Shown here piece by piece: positions 32,888 through 42,599 of a stretch of 64,000 nucleotides of DNA. Source of the stretch: Pectinophora gossypiella (Eukaryota; Arthropoda; Insecta; Lepidoptera; Gelechiidae); contig NC_065426.1 in NCBI RefSeq assembly GCF_024362695.1, forward strand, positions 11,066,236 to 11,130,235, in the 5' to 3' direction. A model generated the notes under the pieces. That model saw nothing but the letters and a program-made list of their open reading frames with translations. It was not told the DNA's origin and did not search any database. How positions within the stretch are numbered: position 1 is the first letter of the stretch; the number at the start of each line of letters is the position of its first letter. A program made the translations under genes and the position numbers.

Positions 32888-33052
32888 TGTGCCTGTTTAA
32901 TAAAACTTACGATTGTAAATTACAACGACAATTTGGTGTTCATTTCGTAGCTAATATGAAACTGCAAAATATTTGTGATCACAAACTCCGCAATGTACCT
33001 ACATCAAATTGTCATTGTAATTTACAATTGAAGTTTTATTAAACATGCCCCA
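32888..33052. mobile_element. Second foldback MITE with ~52-bp inverted ends
   Basis: 32888-32939 and 33001-33052 are near-perfect reverse complements (shared GTTTAATAAAACTT, TTGTAAATTACAA.GACAA and TTTG.TGT), with a 61-base spacer. No coding. It lies 21 bases after a MITE-K copy. The family is not seen elsewhere in the window. Confidence 0.7.
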
Positions 33053-33502
33053 GGTTACAGGTGTGAGTATGTTTGTGTGTTGTTGGATTTAGTGTACCCA
33101 TGGTAGGTGTGCTCGCATGTCCTTGCTGTGGTGGGGAATGGACGGAGTCACGCGATCAGACGAGTATATCATTTCACACTGCCAGTGGCATTGTCTTGGT
33201 GTGGTGAGACGGGGGATATGGTACTATGGAGATTTGGCTTGAACTACCACCTTAAAACCTGCATATTTCATGATTATAAATCCCTCGCGCTTAAATGTTA
33301 TAGTCGATGAAACAATACCTATTTTGAAAGACTGAGTGCACAAATTAGAAAATAAATTTTATTTTGTTTTTAAATATCGAATTAAATTTATTTGAACTTT
33401 GATGATGATGATGATCTCTCCGACCGATTTTAGAACTTTACTATGGTTATGACCTACGAACTTCACAAAAACTAGTAGTATACTAATATACGTGGAACAT
33501 AT
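33053..33502. other. Nothing recognised
   Basis: Low-repeat DNA. An open + strand frame at 33107-33310 has no family signature. Confidence 0.45.
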
Positions 33503-33782
33503 TATATACATAAACTCACGCCTTTTTCCCACCGGGTTAAAATACTATTAATGCCATAAACTTCGACCCTGACTACTTCTCTCGCTTCCTTTACATCCAT
33601 CAGTCGTTTCATAAACGCGCGCCGGTTCAGACTAGATCTATCGTGTGGGTTGTGAGGTGGATTACCAACCTCAGCAGCCCTGGTGTCAGGGTTATTATTG
33701 AGCCGCAAAGGCCCCTGACATGGCTCATGTAACAATTACTCACTAATGAGTAAGAAGTAACCGAGATTAACGGCTTAACGAA
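33503..33782 (-). mobile_element. LINE-I end followed by SINE-A 3' half
   Basis: 33503-33630, read on the - strand, codes RRAFMKRLMDVKEAREVVRV then ends WEKGVSL: a LINE C-terminus. 33634-33782 is a reverse SINE-A 3' half (ATCGTGTGGGTTGTGAGGTG, CCTGGTGTCAGGGTTATTAT). Confidence 0.7.
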
Positions 33783-33984
33783 CTAAACTTATTAGTATTA
33801 AAAAAAACAAGAGACCAAATCCCCTCACCACCTGAACACAACCTGCAGGCATCATGGAAGAGGCTCGGAGCAAGATTATAAAAGTTATAGTGTATATCTG
33901 CGTCGCATGTCGGTGCGCGACATGTGATGGTCTCAGCTGGCGGCCCACTGCCAGCGGAGAGCGATTAGCGGATACAAGTTCTTG

Positions 33985-34195
33985 ATTTTTTTCTAGTCCA
34001 TTAGCAAATGGTATTTTTTGGGCATTCACAAGACTGAGAGGAAGACCACCAATGAAAGAGAAGGACGACATCTCACGACACGCAGGATATGACTGGATGT
34101 CGATAGCCCAAGATCGTCGGAAGTGGAAAACATGGAAAAGGCCTACGTCCAAAATTGGATATGAATTTAGGCTGATATAGATAGATAGATTTTTT
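33985..34195 (+). pseudogene. RTE2-like LINE C-terminus with (GATA)n tail
   Basis: The + strand reads TRLRGRPPMKEKDDISRHAG, YDWMSIAQDRRKWK; after a one-base deletion it continues MEKAYVQNWI and stops. This is the ending of RTE-type LINEs ('RPP.RW.DDI...AQDR..W...EEAYVQ'). The 3' end runs into GATATAGATAGATAGAT. A frameshifted relic. Confidence 0.72.
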
Positions 34196-34934
34196 TTATT
34201 TATTAAACAATGTCAAAAACTAGGTATGAAAGGGAATTTTCTTCGGTTTCGCCTCCCACTGGTCAGAAATCCACTCGAAGCAGCTTAGCAAGCAGTTGGT
34301 GGGTAAAAACAAAGAAAAATATCAATAAAGGATGAAAACTATTCCATTTTTGGTCATGGGTGGGTAGAGCCACAAGTGATATTACTTATTTAGATGAACT
34401 GCTTGAATGTGCCCTTTTTAACCTCCTGAAGACTTTTTTTTGACGCATGGCATTCACTACTACTTGGTCGGACAAATGGTGAACGCTGTGGGCTGTCACT
34501 CATTGCTCGGGACCATGGCAGCTGGAAGCGTTCTATGATTGTTGTCCGCTCCCAGCATAGAGCTCCGCCAAGTCGCCCGCACAGGGCAAGCGTTTTCGCT
34601 GCCATATCTTCTGATTTATAGCCCCAGCTTTTGATACTCGGCTATATTCGGAAGTACATCAATTATAAAGTTTCCACGAATATTCTTTCACCTCGTTAAT
34701 TTGGTCGCGTGTGCCAAGTTTCGGTATCGCCGTTTATCTTATTAGCTGTGTTATAGTTGTTTGGAGTTTGCGTTCTGGCGGTTTCGGTTCGATTCCATGT
34801 TAGGAATTAGGGTGATGTCGTGTCGTGATTTTAGTGTATTTGTTACGATTTGATTGAGTTTATTTTGGTTACTGTTGGTCTTGTTTGTGGGAAATTACTG
34901 TTTTTATTAACACAAAACCGTCTATCCATTTCAG
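34196..34934. other. Rx intron end: repeat scraps
   Basis: 34385-34430 holds a MITE-K right end (TTAGATGAACTGCTTGAATG, TGCCCTTTTTAACCTCCTG). 34434-34507 is a decayed Jockey 3' UTR (ACTACTTGGTCGGACAAATG). The last bases, TCTATCCATTTCAG, are the acceptor for the Rx exon at 34935. Confidence 0.6.
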
Positions 34935-35100
34935 GTGTGGTTCCAAAACCGACGAGCAAAATGGCGTCGACAGGAGAAGATGGAGGCCGCTCGATTGGGA
35001 CTATCTGAGTATGGATGTGGTCCAGGGCAAGTCCCGCGGCTGGGACTGGGCCTGCCCGTCGACCCGTGGCTGGCCCCGCCGCTGCTCACCGCTCTACCGG
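34935..35100 (+). CDS. Rx: Retinal homeobox Rx, penultimate exon (end of homeodomain)
   Basis: Starts right after the acceptor TTTCAG and opens VWFQNRRAKWRRQEK: homeodomain residues 47-60 plus one, with Gln at position 50, as in Rx and other Paired-like factors. The intron between homeodomain residues 46 and 47 is the usual Paired-class position. Next comes MEAARLGLSEYG and LGLPVDPWLAPPLLTALPG, which agrees with the stretch I know after the homeodomain of insect Rx. Rx is a nuclear DNA-binding transcription factor of anterior head/brain and eye-field development. 55 codons plus one base; the donor is GTCAGT (35101), joining in phase to 35434. There is no Met start here: the 5' part of the gene, including the first homeodomain half, is elsewhere. 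The alternative assignment to Arx or hbn is disfavoured by the RRQEK ending and the LPVDPWL motif. Confidence 0.9.
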
Positions 35101-35433
35101 GTCAGTATCTCACTATAGACATACATAAGCTAGCAACTACATCTCAATTGGGGTCTTCAGAGGTACATCCATCGCAAGATGAAATAAGCACTCACACCTC
35201 ACCGAGCTTTCAGATCTGTGAATGTGTGTGTTCTGTTTCTGTAAGATCTGTGAATTTAAACAAAACCACGCACGCACGCAAGGCACGTTAAGCCGTTGGC
35301 CCCGGTTACTTACTGATGTAAGTAAGTATTCGTTACATGAGTCATGTCAGGGGCCTTTGGCGGCTGGTAATCCACCTCACAACCCACTCGTGAGAAGAAG
35401 AGCAAAACCTAATATAACCTGTCTCTGTTGCAG
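35101..35433 (+). other. Last Rx intron, largely SINE-derived
   Basis: 333 bases, GT...AG. 35119-35214 is a reverse SINE-D tail (AATTGGGGTCTTCAGAGGTA, ACACCTCACCGAGCTTTCAG). 35282-35403 is a + strand SINE-A core-to-tail piece (GGCACGTTAAGCCGTTGGCC, GTCAGGGGCCTTTGGCGGCT). A branch-point-like CTAAT and the tract CTGTCTCTGTTGCAG follow within 30 bases. Confidence 0.85.
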
Positions 35434-35600
35434 GCTTCCTGTCTCACCCGCACTCGGGCTACCCGTCGTACCTCACCCCGCCGGCGCCGGCGCCCCCTGC
35501 GCCCCCCGCGCCCGACCCGCGCTCCTCCTCCATAGCGGCGCTTAGGATGAAGGCCAAGGAACACGTCGAGAGCCTCTCCAAGGGGCTGCAGATGGTCTAA
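35434..35600 (+). CDS. Rx: Retinal homeobox Rx, last exon (OAR domain and stop)
   Basis: Begins after TTGCAG; its first two bases complete a Gly codon split by the intron. The peptide is FLSHPHSGYPSYLTPP, a Pro/Ala-rich stretch, DPRSSSIAALRMKAKEHVES and LSKGLQMV, then TAA at 35598-35600. SSIAALRMKAKEH is an OAR (otp-aristaless-Rx) domain, a C-terminal element thought to modulate activity in Paired-like factors. The FLSHP...YPSYLTPP motif follows the preceding exon's ALPG as in Drosophila Rx. The exon is much shorter than the fly C-terminus as I remember it; the fly His/Gln/Ser-rich spacer is absent. GC content is high compared with the flanks, as expected for coding DNA here. Confidence 0.9.
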
Positions 35601-36780
35601 TACGGGGTCACAACTGAGGGTCCATGGCAACTAAATCTAGATTCGCGAAGCAAAGGAAACAAACTTAATTTTAACTTAATTTGATAGCACTAAATATAAT
35701 GCCGCCCTGATAGGTGCAGCTTGGTTTAGAACTATCAAAGTAAATTAAAATTACATTAGTGTCGTAAAATTTGCACTTATCATCATTAACCAAAAGTAAA
35801 AGGGTTTAATTATTTTTCCAATGTCCTGCTCCAAACAAAACTAGCCTAATCGTACCTGAAAGAAAGGTTGAGAACCACTGGTTTAAGGGCCATGGAGGTA
35901 TAACCCGTGCGAATTAAATATACACCTCGCGTCAAATAAAATGTATGATAGTTGTTAAGTGTTTTTAATTCGCAGACGTTATTGAGATAAAAAAACTTAA
36001 AAATATTATGACGCTTAATTTACTTTACTGAGCTGTGGTTTGTGAAGGCAATTTAATTTACTTTTTTAAATAGGTTATTGTAGTATCGCTCAATAGAGAT
36101 TTCTCCAACCTTACATAGTTTTCACTGCTAAGTGTTTTTTTTATATGTGATTGATTGGTAATACCTACTTATTACTTACTTAGATATTATTTCTACGTTT
36201 CACCTTAAATTAAACTTTTCATGAAACTTACTTAAAATTGGAACTTCATGGAACTGATATTGTAAATATAAACTTATTGTGTTAGTAAATTATTGAAAGT
36301 TTAACTAAAGTATGTACTTATGTAATTATACGTGACTGTAATCGATGCTTATAAAGTTAAGTTAAAATATCAACGTGTAAATATTGTACTTAGAACTTGT
36401 ATACTGATTAGATTTTGTCATGTTAGGCTTAGATATATGATGTGAAATATACGTAATTAATTATAATTATAACTTACTACTTATTGTACTCACTTATGTT
36501 TTTAACGTTGGTGCCGGGAACAAAATATATATTGCAAGAAAGACACAAAAATAATATTAATTCTACCAAAAAACTTAGAAAAATGAATCCACAATCTTTC
36601 TAAGTTTACGTAAATTGGAAAGTGTCGTAAAAGCGCTATTTAATATATAGTTTTTACTGGCATCGATGTTAAAAACGAATCTACAGTCAGTGTGTTAAAT
36701 GTAATTTGTCTCACAGATTGAACTGACATCGAGAATCAAACCAGTACTTTAGCACGGGATTCTAGCTAGCTATTATAAAT
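35601..36780 (+). other. Rx 3' UTR and downstream unique DNA
   Basis: Free of the window's repeats for nearly 1.2 kb, unlike both flanks. The first canonical poly(A) signal is at 35935-35940, followed within 30 bases by a T/GT-rich tract (AGTTGTTAAGTGTTTTTAAT). The mRNA may end near 35960 or use later signals; repeat-free sequence up to 36780 would allow a longer UTR. Confidence 0.6.
35935..35940 (+). terminator. Candidate poly(A) signal for Rx
   Basis: AATAAA 335 bases after the Rx stop, with GT-rich sequence downstream, the expected layout of a cleavage/polyadenylation site. Confidence 0.5.
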
Positions 36781-36807
36781 TCACTAACACATAAACTAAA
36801 CATCATA

Positions 36808-36972
36808 GAAGGAAAGGTTGGAAGGGGAAGATCAAGAAGAGCTTACATGGAACAGATTAAAGAAAAGGTTAACGTCATGTCTTATAGGGAAGTCAACGAA
36901 TTGGCCTTTGATAGACTGGAATGGAAAATGCTACACCGACAAGAGCGTGGCTCTTAAACTGATGATGATGAT
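36808..36972 (+). pseudogene. RTE1 LINE C-terminus and (GAT)n tail
   Basis: Reads EGKVGRGRSRRAYMEQIKEK, VNVMSYREVNELAFDRLEWK and MLHRQERGS, stop at 36955-36957, then ATGATGATGATGG. Very similar to 4566-4762. Directly followed by SINE-D sequence. Confidence 0.8.
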
Positions 36973-37107
36973 GGCTATACGACTCACAAACTATCACGTT
37001 GGTGAAAGCTCGGTGAGGCGTGGGTACTTAATTCATCTTGCGATGAATGTGCCTCTGACTAGCACAATGGGGATATAGTTGTGAGCTTCTGCCATGTTAT
37101 TATGTTA
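36973..37107 (+). mobile_element. SINE-D 3'-half
   Basis: CTATACGACTCACAAACTAT, CACGTTGGTGAAAGCTCGGT, GAGGCGTGGGTACTTAATTC and GTGCCTCTGACTAGCACAAT, ending TTATTATGTTAT. It starts at the LINE tail. Confidence 0.75.
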
Positions 37108-37782
37108 TATTCTAAATCCATCACTCAACATACAGATATGACGGTTTTACACATTAGCACATTGACTGTAAGTAAATACACACAAATGTATGTTCCTTTA
37201 AAGCATATTGTTTTAAAGATGATATTCTAAGTATTACTGTTCCCTTCAATTGATTCCTAAGCAATAATAAACTATGTGAATATTAGGTAACTAGAATGTA
37301 AGATAAACTTCTGAGGGTGTACTTAAATATACTGGTACTTACGAAAATTTTATCAAATTCGGTATTAATAATTTGGATTTTCGATTTCGAGTCAAGATTG
37401 AAGTGCTCAATGTCTAAGATGTATCGACACTGGGCAGCAAAACTAAGAATTACGCGATTCAAGTTATAATAACTTTTTAAGTGCACAAGATAAACTTTTG
37501 AAATAAAAACAACGTTAACTGTTACTAATGTATAGTTAACTAGTTACAAAGAAAGCTGATAAAATTATCTTTACAATTTTGTTCTTATTTTAAATTTCTA
37601 ACTACAGTTGAGAAATAATAAATAAAAGTGTAGTAGTTTTACAGGCCTGTATATATGATAAAGAGACAAGCGTTCAATTCCCGGCGAAAGTTCAATTACC
37701 AGACTTACAATGAGTGTAACCACCATCTAGCCAGCTGACAAAAAGTTGGTGACATTCCAGCGGACTGGAAGGTCAATCAATC
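37108..37782. other. Nothing recognised
   Basis: AT-rich; no exon or shared repeat. Confidence 0.5.
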
Positions 37783-37905
37783 AATCAATAATTCCTTATT
37801 GCACAAAAACATAAGTAAAGGACATGCACAAACGAATAAAATAAGCACAATAGGCGGCCTTATTGCTAAACAGCAGTTTCTGCCAGGTAACCTTAGGGTT
37901 TGTTT
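37783..37905 (-). mobile_element. LINE-N 3' end
   Basis: TCAATCAATCAATCAATAAT, TCCTTATTGCACAAAAACAT, CACAATAGGCGGCCTTATTG and GCAGTTTCTGCCAGGTAACC. The TCAA repeats are the (TTGA)n tail of the - strand element. Copies at 49295 and 49565 have the same structure. Confidence 0.7.
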
Positions 37906-38532
37906 TGTATTCCGCTCAAGTTATTTAATTTTACAACGTTATGTATTTGGAGCATTTCCATAGAAGACATATTTATCAAGATATTATTTATAGTAGTTAA
38001 AAGCAAGGCTATAATGAAAAACATGAATTTGATTTTAGGAAAATATTGCTAAATGACCAAAATATGTGTAACGACAACTGATATTTCAACAACAATATAT
38101 TATTATTAATACATTTATTAATTTTAATTGTGTAAGTAAATATTTTAAGTCTGTCGAAGTCACTCGGAAAAAACTTTTTATTATTATTTTTATTGTATGA
38201 CTTTTTCATATCTCGGACTTATAGAGGCCCGGACTTTTTTATTATTACATATTATTACACAAAAATAATACAACAAAAAGAACAACAACAACAAGAAACA
38301 TTTATTGAGAAGTTGTGTAGGTCAATCTTTTTGTGTTCTTTCTCGGGTTACTTTTAAACTATACCATGAGAGACTTTCCAAGCTACGTTCCCCAAAAGCA
38401 ATATAGATGGGGTTGTACAGATTTAACGTGATAATTACCTATTTTCTCATTACTCGGGTACATCATTGTTCAAAAATACAATGTAATGGTAGAAGCATAA
38501 AAAATAATTGTTGCTTTATATTTGGATCGCAT
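37906..38532. other. Unassigned DNA with a 'GATGGCGCTGT' repeat copy
   Basis: 38350-38470 contains GAGACTTTCCAAGCTACGTT, CCCCAAAAGCAATATAGATG and ACAGATTTAACGTGATAATT. This is a repeat also seen at 39310, 41222, 41565, 50775, 51060, 59785 and 60640. Class unknown. The rest is AT-rich. Confidence 0.45.
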
Positions 38533-38533
38533 T

Positions 38534-38845
38534 ATGTGTAGAATTAGGAGCTCGGTGGCGCAGCGGTTAACGCGCTCGGTCTGCGATTGTTGAAGTAAAG
38601 CAACTTTCGCAAAGGCCGGTCATAGGATGGGTGACCACAAAAAAAAAGTTTTCATCTCGAGCTCCTCCGTGCTTCGGAAGGCACGTTAAGCCGTTGGTCC
38701 CGGCTGCATTAGCAGTCAGCAACCATCAATCCGCACTGGGCCCGCGTGGTGGTTTAAGGCCCGATCTCCCTATCCATCCATAGGGAAGGCCCGTGCCCCA
38801 GCAGTGGGGACGTTAATGGGCTGATGATGATGATGTGTGGAATTA
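38534..38845 (+). mobile_element. SINE-C with target-site duplication
   Basis: Element about 38547-38832. The flanks ATGTGTAGAATTA (38534-38546) and ATGTGTGGAATTA (38833-38845) form a 13-bp duplication with one mismatch. Head: A box TGGCGCAGCGG; then a 5S rRNA-like block GAAGTAAAGCAAC...GGATGGGTGACCAC; core GGAAGGCACGTTAAGCCGTT; RTE-like end GTGCCCCAGCAGTGGGGACG and (GAT)n. Confidence 0.85.
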
Positions 38846-38919
38846 TGTTGCTACCTATCTTGTTTCTCTTTATTTTGATCAAATGAATAATGGGTGGAAG
38901 ATTAATTGTACAATGTTTT

Positions 38920-39235
38920 AAGTTTACGCGGTTATTATCATAATTAAAACACATAATAACGGGTTCTTACCGTGTTAAAAGCAGGGATATGAGACTCCCA
39001 ATCATCCAGAGTCTCATATCCCTGATTTAAAGTCGTAAGACCAAACAAACAAACAAACAAACAACCGAATGAACCGAATCCGAACCGAATGACCGAATGA
39101 CCCCGTGATTTGACCGAATGTTCTTTTAAAATGCAAAACCGATTGTTTAACTATTGTGTCTGGAAATCTCGGCGTTAAGAGGTTCAATGCGGTAAGAACC
39201 CGTTATTGTGTTTTAAATGTAATTGTGCCTGGGTG
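38920..39235. repeat. Repeat O copies split by simple-repeat tracts
   Basis: 38920-39033 is repeat O in reverse, then forward (AAGTTTACGCGGTTATTATC, ACGGGTTCTTACCGTG; then GAGTCTCATATCCCTGATTT). 39040-39065 is (AAAC)n and 39064-39121 is a degenerate CCGAATGA array. 39180-39225 resumes the O end (GCGGTAAGAACCCGTTATTG). Confidence 0.6.
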
Positions 39236-39309
39236 TAATACGAAGGGTCATCATTTATACCCAAAAACAAAAAAAAAGATGCATATGTCTGTTATCCGTG
39301 AAATTAGAA

Positions 39310-39555
39310 AGTAAATCTGTACAGCGCCATCTACATTGTCTTTGAGGAACGTAGTATGAAAAGACCATTCCATTCCCATTCCCATGATATGTGTATATAT
39401 AGGGTAGCAGTGTACGGTACTAGTGTATCAACTACATCGTAAGTGAGTGTGTTCGTGTATATACGTAGCGTAGTGTAAAGCTGTATACATACTACGTGTA
39501 TAGGAGAGATTAATAAATGTGTTCTTTCGTCACAAGAGTTTTAGTTCAACATTAT
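39310..39555 (+). promoter_or_regulatory. TATA plus AATAAA cassette, possible solo LTR
   Basis: TATATATAGG at 39394-39403 and AATAAA at 39512-39517, 110 bases apart, followed by a T-rich stretch. This spacing is LTR-like. I could not define TG/CA ends or a target-site duplication. 39310-39350 is the GCGCCATCT repeat. Confidence 0.25.
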
Positions 39556-39560
39556 TTTTT

Positions 39561-39670
39561 ACCAACCCGCATTGGAGCAGCGTGGTGGAGTATGCTCCAT
39601 ACCCCTTCCGGTTGATTGAGGGAAGGCCTGTGCCCAGCGGTGGGACGTGTATAGGCTGTTTATGTTTGTG
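39561..39670 (+). mobile_element. SINE-B 3' third
   Basis: CCAACCCGCATTGGAGCAGC, GTGGTGGAGTATGCTCCATA and CTGTGCCCAGCGGTGGGACG, then TATAGGCTGTTTATG. No head. Confidence 0.8.
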
Positions 39671-39714
39671 TGTTATGTTATTATTTTAGGATGTTTTAAT
39701 TCATTATATTGTAG

Positions 39715-39890
39715 GCTTCATAGCTTCTACGCTGGATTAGGAGCCAGTAAAAAACATAGAATATGCGCAGCTGATCGTCTTTCTGGGAATGACGTAAAAT
39801 CCAAGAAAGGGATTGAGGTCTTGTCACCACGTTCATCATGTCCATCTTAGGACTTCGTACCAAAAGTGGCTGCAAGTTGGCTTTTACGAC
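39715..39890 (+). mobile_element. SINE-J partial copy
   Basis: CTTCATAGCTTCTACGCTGG, AAAAAACATAGAATATGCGC, AAAGGGATTGAGGTCTTGTC, CATCATGTCCATCTTAGGAC and AGTGGCTGCAAGTTGGCTTT. It parallels the full copy at 59940-60215 with mutations. Confidence 0.65.
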
Positions 39891-39944
39891 GTGGCCGGAA
39901 GATGCTTATTTGCCAAAACGCGATTTTTTTTCTCCACCAAAAAA

Positions 39945-40616
39945 AATAATAATAAAAAATCATTTATTTCGGGTGTTTTCCCATAGCAATTGTTAGTAAC
40001 AAAAGTCTTATATCTATGTTAGTAAAAAATTACAATTAATTAATCAATTAAATATTTATATAATTTAGTGTCTTTGGCAAGTTGGACGCGGGTCCAGTGC
40101 TGCATAATAGCACTGTCCATCCATAAACGTATAATACATCAGAATATAACTTGCAATCTTGCATTGTGTCACGTGGACAAAAGCAAACAACCCCTAGTAT
40201 TCCTTCTTTAGAAATACCAAAAAAACGCACCATCGTCGTGCGTCAACTTCAAGCAAACAAAACGCATCACACGTCAGTTTCGAACCGCGCGGCGCCGGCG
40301 CGTGCTGGCTTACCAGAACATTCAAAATTATGGAAATTCAGTGTCTTCCAACAAAAGTGTCTCTTGGGATGGATGGACGCCGCTCATGTAAGTACCTCTC
40401 TTACCTGTTTCCATCAGTTTGTGTTTTTTTGTTTATTACTCGTGTTCAGGTTGGGATATTTTCCACATGTTGCTGGAATCCGTTAGGACAATCGAGATTT
40501 AATCATATGGTAACGATGTGTCAATAACCTTTTCATAGCAGATTACCAGCTCATCTCGCCTAAATATATAGTCCATCATAACGAAGAGAACACAGTTGTT
40601 AATTTTAACTTTTTTT
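39945..40616. other. LINE-V scrap, then CpG-rich stretch
   Basis: 39945-40030 matches the LINE-V end in reverse. 40260-40393 is GC-richer, with an ATG (40330) and a strong GTAAGT donor (40388-40393). An exon is possible but the peptide is not recognisable. Confidence 0.35.
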
Positions 40617-40920
40617 AGAAATCAGAAATCAAAATCATTTATTCAACTTAATTATCATAGATAAACTTGTTGAAGGTCAATGTAACATTTTTGAATTTAC
40701 GTCATTTCGCAAGGTGTTATGGCTGAGGAGAAGAAATGACAAGAAACTGCAACAGCAACACATCTTTTAAAAACCAGTGTACCCACATTACAAGTTATTA
40801 AATAACTAGAGGAACACATTCAATACCAGACATTTTTATCATTTAGGTAGTCATTAAATATTACATATAATAAGCCTTTTTACATAAAGTAAGCTGCACA
40901 TGAATTTTAAATTTATTTTC
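40617..40920 (-). mobile_element. LINE-E 3' end, reverse
   Basis: ATCAAAATCATTTATTCAAC, TAAACTTGTTGAAGGTCAAT, GCAAGGTGTTATGGCTGAGG and, on the - strand, coding KFKIHVQLTLCKKAYYM. Matches 44785-45285. Confidence 0.75.
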
Positions 40921-41685
40921 TGTCAAATTTAAAATAAATATTGTAAAAACGTATACATAACCCCAAAAAAGATGTACTTGCAGATTATTTAAGTCGGTAA
41001 TTGAATTATTTTCACTATAAATACACATAACCATCCTGTTCGGTTGCCATACAACCATAAAGTTGAAGTTGAACCATCCTTTTACTTTGCCGAATGTCGG
41101 GTAATAAAGAGATAAGAATATAAGCGTAGACGTATAGTAATATTTGCGTAGTGGACTGCTACGCCTTGCTACGGACGCTACGTGGACGCTAGTGTGGGCT
41201 TTCGGGACATTCCATGATACGTGGACTAAAAACTATACAGATGGCGTTGTGTGTAGATTTAATGTGATAATTACCTATTTTGTCAATGCTCGGGTAAATA
41301 ATTATTCAAAAAAATTATGTAGGTACTTGCAAAAATAAAATGTCTAAAAAAATTGTGGCATAATATATCATCATTATCAGCCGTACGACGCCCACTGCTG
41401 GACATAGGCCTCCCCCAAGGATCTCCACGACGATCGGTCCTGCGCTAAATAAATAAAAATAATATATAAAAATAATAAATTGTTGCTTGATATTTGGATC
41501 TGATATGATATACAAAAACAAAGAAAAAAAAGATGCATAATGTATGTTATCCATGAAATTAGAAGGTTAAACCTAGGCAACTCTGAACAGCACAATCTAT
41601 TTTTTTTTTGGGAAACGTAGCTTATTTATTGGACTACATGTAGCTAAAGTAATATACACAAAATAAATAAATAATTATTATACAG
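40921..41685. repeat. Mixed repeats: GATGGCGCTGT repeat and RTE2 end
   Basis: 41222-41300 and 41565-41640 carry the GATGGCG repeat in opposite orientations. 41375-41442 is the RTE2 C-terminus on the - strand: AQDRSSWRSLGEAYVQQWA then SYG and an ATGATGAT tail. The rest is AT-rich and unassigned. Confidence 0.55.
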
Positions 41686-42011
41686 TCTTCTTCTATCGTG
41701 TGGGTTGTGAGGTGGAGTACCAACCTCATCAACCCTGGTGTCAGGGTTACTATTGAGCCGCCAAACGCCCCTGACATGGCTCATGTAACGACTACTTACT
41801 TACATCAGTAATTAGTAACCGGGACCAACGGCTTAACGTGCCTTCCGAAGCACGGATCATCTTATTTTCGGACCATCTCGTGATCAGCCAGTAATGTCCT
41901 AACCAAACTAGAGACCACAAAGTAATTTTTGTGATATGTCCCCACCGGGAATCGAACCCGGGACCTCCGGATCGTGAGCCCAACGCTCAACCACTGGACC
42001 ACGGAGGTCGT
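41686..42011 (-). mobile_element. SINE-A copy, full length
   Basis: TCTTCTTCTATCGTGTGGGT, GGTGTCAGGGTTACTATTGA, CGGCTTAACGTGCCTTCCGA and, at the right, a clean tRNA head on the - strand (A box TGGTCCAGTGG, B box GGTTCGATTCC). Confidence 0.9.
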
Positions 42012-42599
42012 AATACAGTAATGACCCGTAGTATCAAGCCTGCTCTGTAGGAGGGGAAGTAGGGGACAAATGTACTGGGCAGTAAATTGCCGACAAATTA
42101 ACATTCAAGCGCGATTAGTGAGCACGGGGAATGTGGGGAGATGTAGACACGGAATTTGAGAGGGTGACAGTTACAATAAATTTTCGTATAATCATATTTT
42201 TTATTAATGACATAAGGCGAATGAGGATAAAGTCTGAGGATAAGATCGGGAAGAAGAAAAAACTTATTAAACCTTATTTTCAATCAAAACTGCTTTTTCC
42301 AATTGGCTGCCTTTATTTTTTGAAATCCACGTTGCTCCACATTTTATAGCAATTTATCACGAATTTTAGCTGGACAGTATGGAGTACTGTCAAAATTTAG
42401 GAACACTCAACAGTGCTGCCTAGATTTGAGCTTCTAGTTTGTGACAACATAAAAGCCATTATCAAGAATTGAAATAAATAGGGGTATTTTTTATTGAATC
42501 TATCCTGGGACAAATATCAAGAGTTGCTACCAGTTGTCTTACTTTGGGCTCTGCCAGATAATAATACGGTTCTAACTACATGCACGTAACATAATCACC
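42012..42599. other. Nothing recognised
   Basis: No gene or repeat could be assigned. Confidence 0.5.

Noticed and set aside
40151..40486. 111-residue frame as a single-exon gene
   Set aside because: No family signature. The strong donor inside it argues at most for a short exon, reported as a weak finding.
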